64,000 nt of DNA, taken from NCBI GenBank assembly GCA_963793845.1, contig CAWCBG010000004.1, positions 462,980-526,979 of the forward strand. The letters run 5' to 3'. Every line of letters starts with the position of its first letter. The stretch's first letter is position 1. The DNA is from CAWCBG01 sp963793845 (GTDB lineage Bacteria > Acidobacteriota > Terriglobia > Terriglobales > Acidobacteriaceae). Under the pieces are notes generated by a model. It made no database searches, had not been told where the DNA came from, and saw nothing but the letters and a program-made list of their open reading frames with translations. A program made the translations under genes and the position numbers. This document shows, piece by piece, positions 60,300-64,000 of this stretch.

Positions 60300-60785
60300 C
60301 TACTGGCCTTGCGTCCCCGATGGCGCTGCGCCCAGCGCCGCCTTCTGCGCGGGATCGCTGGTGGGTGTTGCGCCTGGCTGGCCCGGCTGTTTCGGCGCGT
60401 ATTTGGAGGCGCACTTGGCTTGAATAGTGCTGGCATGGAAGACGCCATCGCGTCCGTAGTTGCCCTCGGCCAGGGCCTGAGCATTGTCCTTGAAAGTATC
60501 GGGAGGAGCTTCCATACCGCTGTAAACGACAGGCAGGGTGCGATCGAGCTCCACCAGTTGAAATTCAAGATGGCTGCCCTGACGCTTGATCGAGCCAGGG
60601 AGCACGTTGCCCGCCACCCGCAGCCGCTTGGAGTAGGCGCTGGGGCCCATGCTGTTGAGCTCCTTGATGGTCACGTAGTAGCTCTTGGTGTCGCGAACGC
60701 CGGTGTACGCCAGATAGCCTAGCGCGACCACGATTACCGCAATGACAGCGCCGAACCGCGCGTATCTGCGTGCCTGCTCAGACAT
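60300..60785 (-). CDS. ccmE: Haem chaperone CcmE, CxxxY type
   Basis: The 161-residue protein has an N-terminal membrane anchor (about residues 10-30) and the CcmE beta-barrel (VAGNVLPGSIKRQGSHLEFQLVE; LPVVYSGMEAPPDTFKDNAQALAEG). The haem-binding loop, usually HxxxY with histidine as the covalent site, reads CASKY (C125 to Y129). This is the CxxxY form known in some bacteria such as Desulfovibrio. A C-terminal proline- and alanine-rich tail follows. It starts the ccmE-A-B-C-D operon. No ccmF, ccmG or ccmH lies in the window. Confidence 0.9.
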   Translation of the reverse strand: MSEQARRYARFGAVIAVIVVALGYLAYTGVRDTKSYYVTIKELNSMGPSAYSKRLRVAGNVLPGSIKRQGSHLEFQLVELDRTLPVVYSGMEAPPDTFKDNAQALAEGNYGRDGVFHASTIQAKCASKYAPKQPGQPGATPTSDPAQKAALGAAPSGTQGQ

Positions 60786-60947
60786 GATAGGAGAACCTCA
60801 ATGAATGCCATCCCGGCCTGGAGAACCGCTGCGCGACTTCCAGCCTGAATTTCTGAACCTAAGGATAGCGCCTTTTGCGACCCATTACCATGTGATGTCA
60901 GTCACACTTTGGCGGAAAATCTTCACCGTGAAGACGGTCGCCCGGTC

Positions 60948-61334
60948 CTAAGCCGCGCCGCAATTGCGCGAGTCTTCATTCAGGCAGGCCCGGATCAGAG
61001 CAATCATCTCGGCCGGTGGCAGGGGCTTTTGCCGGAACAGGACATTCATTCCGCTGTACTCGGAAGCAGCTTCCGGCATGCCGCTCAAGACGACCACCGG
61101 AACCCAGTCATTCTCAGCCCGAATCTGGCGAACCAGTTCCGAGCCGCTGCATCCCGGCATGATGTGGTCAGTAACCACCACACCTATGCGACTACCCATC
61201 GTGCGGAGAGTCGCCAGGGCGCTTTCGCCCGTGGTTGCTATGGCCACGCCAAAGCCGGCGCCGCGCAGAACGGCTTCGCGAACGCTAAGCTGAAGTGGGT
61301 TATCGTCGACCAGCAATACCAGGTTCGATACCAT
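60948..61334 (-). CDS. Stand-alone response-regulator receiver protein
   Basis: ATG 61334 (MVSNLVLLVDDNPLQLS) has GAAGG upstream and is preferred to GTG 61343. The 128-residue protein is a single receiver domain. The acidic pocket is in LLVDDN, the phosphoacceptor aspartate is in VVVTDHIMPGCSGSEL, the switch serine is in VVVLSGMP, and the lysine is in FRQKPL. No output domain follows. It may act in a phosphorelay or bind a target directly. No kinase gene is near. Confidence 0.85.
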   Translation of the reverse strand: MVSNLVLLVDDNPLQLSVREAVLRGAGFGVAIATTGESALATLRTMGSRIGVVVTDHIMPGCSGSELVRQIRAENDWVPVVVLSGMPEAASEYSGMNVLFRQKPLPPAEMIALIRACLNEDSRNCGAA

Positions 61335-61630
61335 CGGCCACACCTTCGCGTGCTGCCTTCAGAGTTAGAGTTCGAACAAAACGTGAGCCATCCGTCTGTC
61401 GCGTAAGGCAAATTTAGATTGCTTGCGGCTCGAGAATATTCCGCAACGACGGTCGGAGAACTCTATTGCACGCAGTTGTAAATCGCGCGGGGAAGGTTTG
61501 CACCGGAAAAATAGGACAATTGCCAACTGCCCGACACCTGGATAGATGAAATTAGGCCGCAAACCTTCGCCGCGTCCGCCAACCTGTTCCGTCGCGACCG
61601 CCGCTTACCACCATTCCCAATTTGGGAAGC

Positions 61631-61912
61631 CTAGGCGCTACGCTGACTGCTGATCTCCGCGACTGCCTGGAGCCAGTCCTGCTCGGGCGACCCGTGCTGG
61701 CCCCGACGCTGTAAGTAGAGCTCGTAGGCGCGGGCGCGAATCTTCTCTTCCGGAGCGGGTATAACCTTGGTTTCAGCAGCAATTTCAGAGGACGCCGTTA
61801 CCGCTTCCGCCACTTCCGTGCTATGTCCATTGGTCGGTTCGGTGGTAACCGCAGCTTTGCGGGTCCGTTTCTTCGGCGTCGTACCATCAGTGGCCCGTGT
61901 TGCTTTTGCCAT
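61631..61912 (-). CDS. DUF2934-type small protein
   Basis: ATG 61912 (MAKATRATDGTTPKKRTRKAAV) is preferred over the frame opening at 62053, and GAGGAG lies upstream. The 93-residue product has a lysine- and threonine-rich N-terminus and a C-terminal helical DUF2934-like domain (KIRARAYELYLQRRGQHGSPEQDWLQAVAEI, about residues 58-88). DUF2934 proteins are common in acidobacteria and soil bacteria; function unknown. The basic N-terminus suggests nucleic-acid or membrane contact. Confidence 0.7.
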   Translation of the reverse strand: MAKATRATDGTTPKKRTRKAAVTTEPTNGHSTEVAEAVTASSEIAAETKVIPAPEEKIRARAYELYLQRRGQHGSPEQDWLQAVAEISSQRSA

Positions 61913-62238
61913 TGTAACTACACTCCTCGTCCCATCTGGTGATTCACGCAGAGTCCTCGCCATGACCGCAGTCGCGGCTCTGTGTGTTGCTTCTATCATA
62001 GCGAAAATTGCCGGTGTTTTGGGCCTGAAGGTGCCATTTTCCACAACTTTCATCAGCTTTGAATCAAGGGGCCGCGCTTGGACCCGAAGCCCTCGTGAGG
62101 CGAGCAGGAAGGTGCTATCTTTTCAATAGTTACGGTGTCCAATGGACTAGCGGTCGGGCTGCCGGCGAGCGTTACTTTCCGGGAACCTCCAGGCCCTGAA
62201 TTCCGTATCAAACGCAGGGGCAGGAGCCCTTTCTCGCC

Positions 62239-63492
62239 ATGATGTTCCTCGAAATACTGCGGCAGATGTTGCGGACCCTCTGGGCGCATAAGCTGCGGTC
62301 CTTCCTCACGATGTTCGGCATCGCCTGGGGTGTTGGATCGCTGTTGCTGCTGGTGGGTTTGGGCGAAGGGTTCCGCTCGGGAAATCGCAAGGAACTCAAC
62401 TCGCTGGGCGAAGACATCATGTTCATCTTCCCAGCGCGGGCTCCGGCGGTTGCCGGAAACATGTCCTCAGGTCATTACTATCGGCTTACCTATCAGGATT
62501 ACCTGAACATCGCCCATGAAGCGCCACATGTCCTGGCGGCCGCTCCAGTACTTTCGCGCAAAGATATTCGCGAGGTCAGCGACTACGGCAACACCAATGG
62601 GGAGGTGATCGGGATTCCTCCCATGTTCAACACCATCCGTTACTTGCCGCTCTCGGCCGGCCGCTGGCTGAACGATGCGGACGACGCCCAGAAACGGTTC
62701 GTATGCGTCATCGGCGACGAGATGCTGAAGAACCTCTTCCCCGGCGGCCGGACGGCGGTGGGCAGCACAATCCTGCTGAATGACATTCGTTATGAAGTAG
62801 TTGGGGTGGTGCAGCGAGTAGGCCACGGCGACGACAACTCCACCAACAACCGTGTTTTTCTGACCTACACCATGATGCATCAGTTCTTCCCGCTTACAGG
62901 CGAGCAGCAAGAGAGCGCGGTTTCCTTTATCAACTACCGACCAAGGACGAGAGCGGAACACGATCTGGCGCGCCAGGAAGTTCGCCGAATCGTTGCCCGC
63001 AACCATGGTTTCGACCCTAACGCCGAAGATGCCTTCGAGGATTGGGATACGGTGAAGAGCGCCGAGACCGTGGGCAAGATCTTCGATGCCATGGACATCT
63101 TCCTCGGCGGTGTGGGCCTGGTAACTCTAACCCTCGGCTGCATCGGCATTATCAACATCATGCTGGTGGCGGTGAGTGAGCGAACCCGCGAGATCGGACT
63201 GCGGAAGGCGCTGGGCGCTACCAACCGCAGCATCCTGCTGCAGTTTTTCCTGGAAGGCGCGTTTCTCACCCTCATGAGCGGCGGTATCGGGATGGGCGGC
63301 GCGGCTGCGTTGATGGCAATGTTGAGCGGGATTGGCGCGGCTGCGCCGGGCTTCGATCCGCCCACGATGTCTTATATGTCGGCCACGCTGGCGATCGGAA
63401 CGCTGGCGCTTGCCGGCATCGTTGCCGGACTTTACCCTGCGCACAAAGCTTCGATGCTGCAGCCCGTCGATGCATTAAGGCAGGAACAATAG
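62239..63492 (+). CDS. MacB-type ABC transporter permease
   Basis: The 417-residue membrane protein has the MacB/FtsX plan: an N-terminal helix in LRTLWAHKLRSFLTMFGIAWGVGSLLLLVGLGEG, a large periplasmic domain (about residues 50-270) and three C-terminal helices. GLVTLTLGCIGIINIMLVAVSERTREIGLRKALGATNRSILLQFFLEGAFL is the characteristic part. MacB-type permeases act as mechanotransmission proteins and do not open a normal substrate channel. The ATPase is not in the window and may lie further along. The next permease begins two bases after its stop. Confidence 0.88.
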   Translation: MMFLEILRQMLRTLWAHKLRSFLTMFGIAWGVGSLLLLVGLGEGFRSGNRKELNSLGEDIMFIFPARAPAVAGNMSSGHYYRLTYQDYLNIAHEAPHVLAAAPVLSRKDIREVSDYGNTNGEVIGIPPMFNTIRYLPLSAGRWLNDADDAQKRFVCVIGDEMLKNLFPGGRTAVGSTILLNDIRYEVVGVVQRVGHGDDNSTNNRVFLTYTMMHQFFPLTGEQQESAVSFINYRPRTRAEHDLARQEVRRIVARNHGFDPNAEDAFEDWDTVKSAETVGKIFDAMDIFLGGVGLVTLTLGCIGIINIMLVAVSERTREIGLRKALGATNRSILLQFFLEGAFLTLMSGGIGMGGAAALMAMLSGIGAAAPGFDPPTMSYMSATLAIGTLALAGIVAGLYPAHKASMLQPVDALRQEQ

Positions 63493-63494
63493 CC

Positions 63495-64000
63495 ATGATG
63501 AAAGATTTGCTGTTTCAGGCCTACGAAGCCATGCGGTTTAACCGTCGCCGCACTGCGCTGACCATGCTCGGCATGGCTTGGGGTATCGCCACAGTGGTGT
63601 TGCTGCTGGCGTACGGCAGTGGCTTCGGCAGAGCTATCGAAGTGATCTTCGCCAATTGGGGCACGCGCATCATCGGCGTCTTTCCCGGAAGAACCTCGCA
63701 ACAAGCAGGCGGACAGAAGGCCGGCACCCAGATCCGCTTTACCATCGACGACATTGACCGCATCGTGAACGCTGCACCGCTGGTGAAACGGATTACCCCG
63801 GTCTGCTCCAAAGACGTGAAGGTACAGTACGACGTTCGCACCTATACTTTCCCGGTGAACGGCACATACCCCAACATGTTCAAGATCCAGGCGCTCAACC
63901 TGGCAGAGGGCCGCCTGCTGAACGAGGCGGACGAAATGTCGCGCGCCCGGGTGGTGGTGATCGGCTCGGAGGCGAAGACCAAGCTGTTCTCCGGCGTCTA
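63495..64000 (+). CDS. MacB-type ABC transporter permease, partial
   Basis: The frame starts at ATG 63495 (MMKDLLFQAYEAMRFNRRRTALTMLGMAWGIATVVLLLAYGSGFG) and runs off the right edge, leaving 168 residues. The first helix and part of the periplasmic domain are visible (FTIDDIDRIVNAAPLVKRITPVC), paralogous to the preceding permease. A tandem pair of such permeases is common and implies a heterodimer. The last helices lie outside the window. Confidence 0.85.
   Translation, partial: MMKDLLFQAYEAMRFNRRRTALTMLGMAWGIATVVLLLAYGSGFGRAIEVIFANWGTRIIGVFPGRTSQQAGGQKAGTQIRFTIDDIDRIVNAAPLVKRITPVCSKDVKVQYDVRTYTFPVNGTYPNMFKIQALNLAEGRLLNEADEMSRARVVVIGSEAKTKLFSGV

Noticed and set aside
1..64000. CRISPR arrays, tRNA or rRNA genes, intact insertion sequences
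   Set aside because: No regularly spaced repeats, no cloverleaf or TTC-arm pattern, and no transposase-like frame could be supported.

Overview
The window looks like a chromosomal segment of an Acidobacteriota member (Terriglobia/Koribacter-like). This is an inference from gene content: paired secreted VWA proteins of the acidobacterial type, a large secreted S53 (sedolisin) peptidase, a DUF2934-type small protein, the block lptC/A-lptB-rpoN-hpf, and the lipid/isoprenoid block uppS-cdsA-dxr-rseP. Base composition is moderately GC-rich throughout except for a short AT-rich intergenic patch near 37.5 kb. There are no tRNAs, rRNAs, CRISPR arrays or intact insertion sequences that I can see.

Layout. 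1-3.2 kb: the 5' part of an HpnI-like glycosyltransferase (minus strand, cut by the left edge), a class V aminotransferase and galE. 3.2-20 kb: one long exopolysaccharide operon, all plus strand and mostly with touching or overlapping genes: NusG-like antiterminator, WbaP-type initiating phosphoglycosyltransferase, UDP-glucose dehydrogenase, Wzc-like tyrosine kinase, Wza-like exporter, a three- or four-gene kinase/phosphotransferase/nucleotidyltransferase cassette, two GT4 and one GT2 glycosyltransferases, an O-antigen-ligase-type membrane protein, a GDP-mannose 3,5-epimerase-like enzyme and a WecG-type glycosyltransferase, closed by a strong terminator. 20.3-22.6 kb: a PAS protein and an NtrC-family sigma-54 activator. 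23-32 kb: thiolase, dienelactone hydrolase, proS, HD protein, zinc-ribbon Xre regulator, S53 peptidase. 32.5-36.8 kb: uppS, cdsA, dxr, rseP. 37-48 kb: a 1-kb non-coding repeat-rich gap, divergent VWA proteins, then (minus strand) a small membrane protein, lptC/A, lptB, rpoN, hpf and a ClpB-D2-like ATPase. 48-57.8 kb: uvrA, a CPBP protein, pyrE, mtnA, secreted proteins, DinB protein, a ZapB-like protein, zapA and a 6S RNA. 58-64 kb: ccmE-A-B-C-D, a lone receiver protein, a DUF2934 protein and two MacB-type ABC permeases (the second cut by the right edge).

The most informative signal is regulatory. In front of the exopolysaccharide operon are two GTCCA-N5-TGGAC palindromes, 31 bp centre to centre, followed about 90-120 bp later by a good sigma-54 -24/-12 element (GG-N10-GC). 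A sigma-54 activator sits just past the end of the same operon and rpoN lies in the window, so the parts of a closed control circuit are visible. The activator has a receiver-like domain that appears to lack its phosphoacceptor aspartate and carries GSFTGA in place of GAFTGA.

Several conserved genes (wzc-like, an APH-like gene, proS, dxr, the S53 peptidase) are each broken by single-base shifts while their protein sequence is otherwise well preserved on both sides. Because proS and dxr are normally indispensable, I read these as probable sequencing or assembly indels, not real pseudogenes. Start sites were chosen by ribosome-binding sites, overlap with the preceding gene and family length; where these differ from the longest possible frame this is stated.
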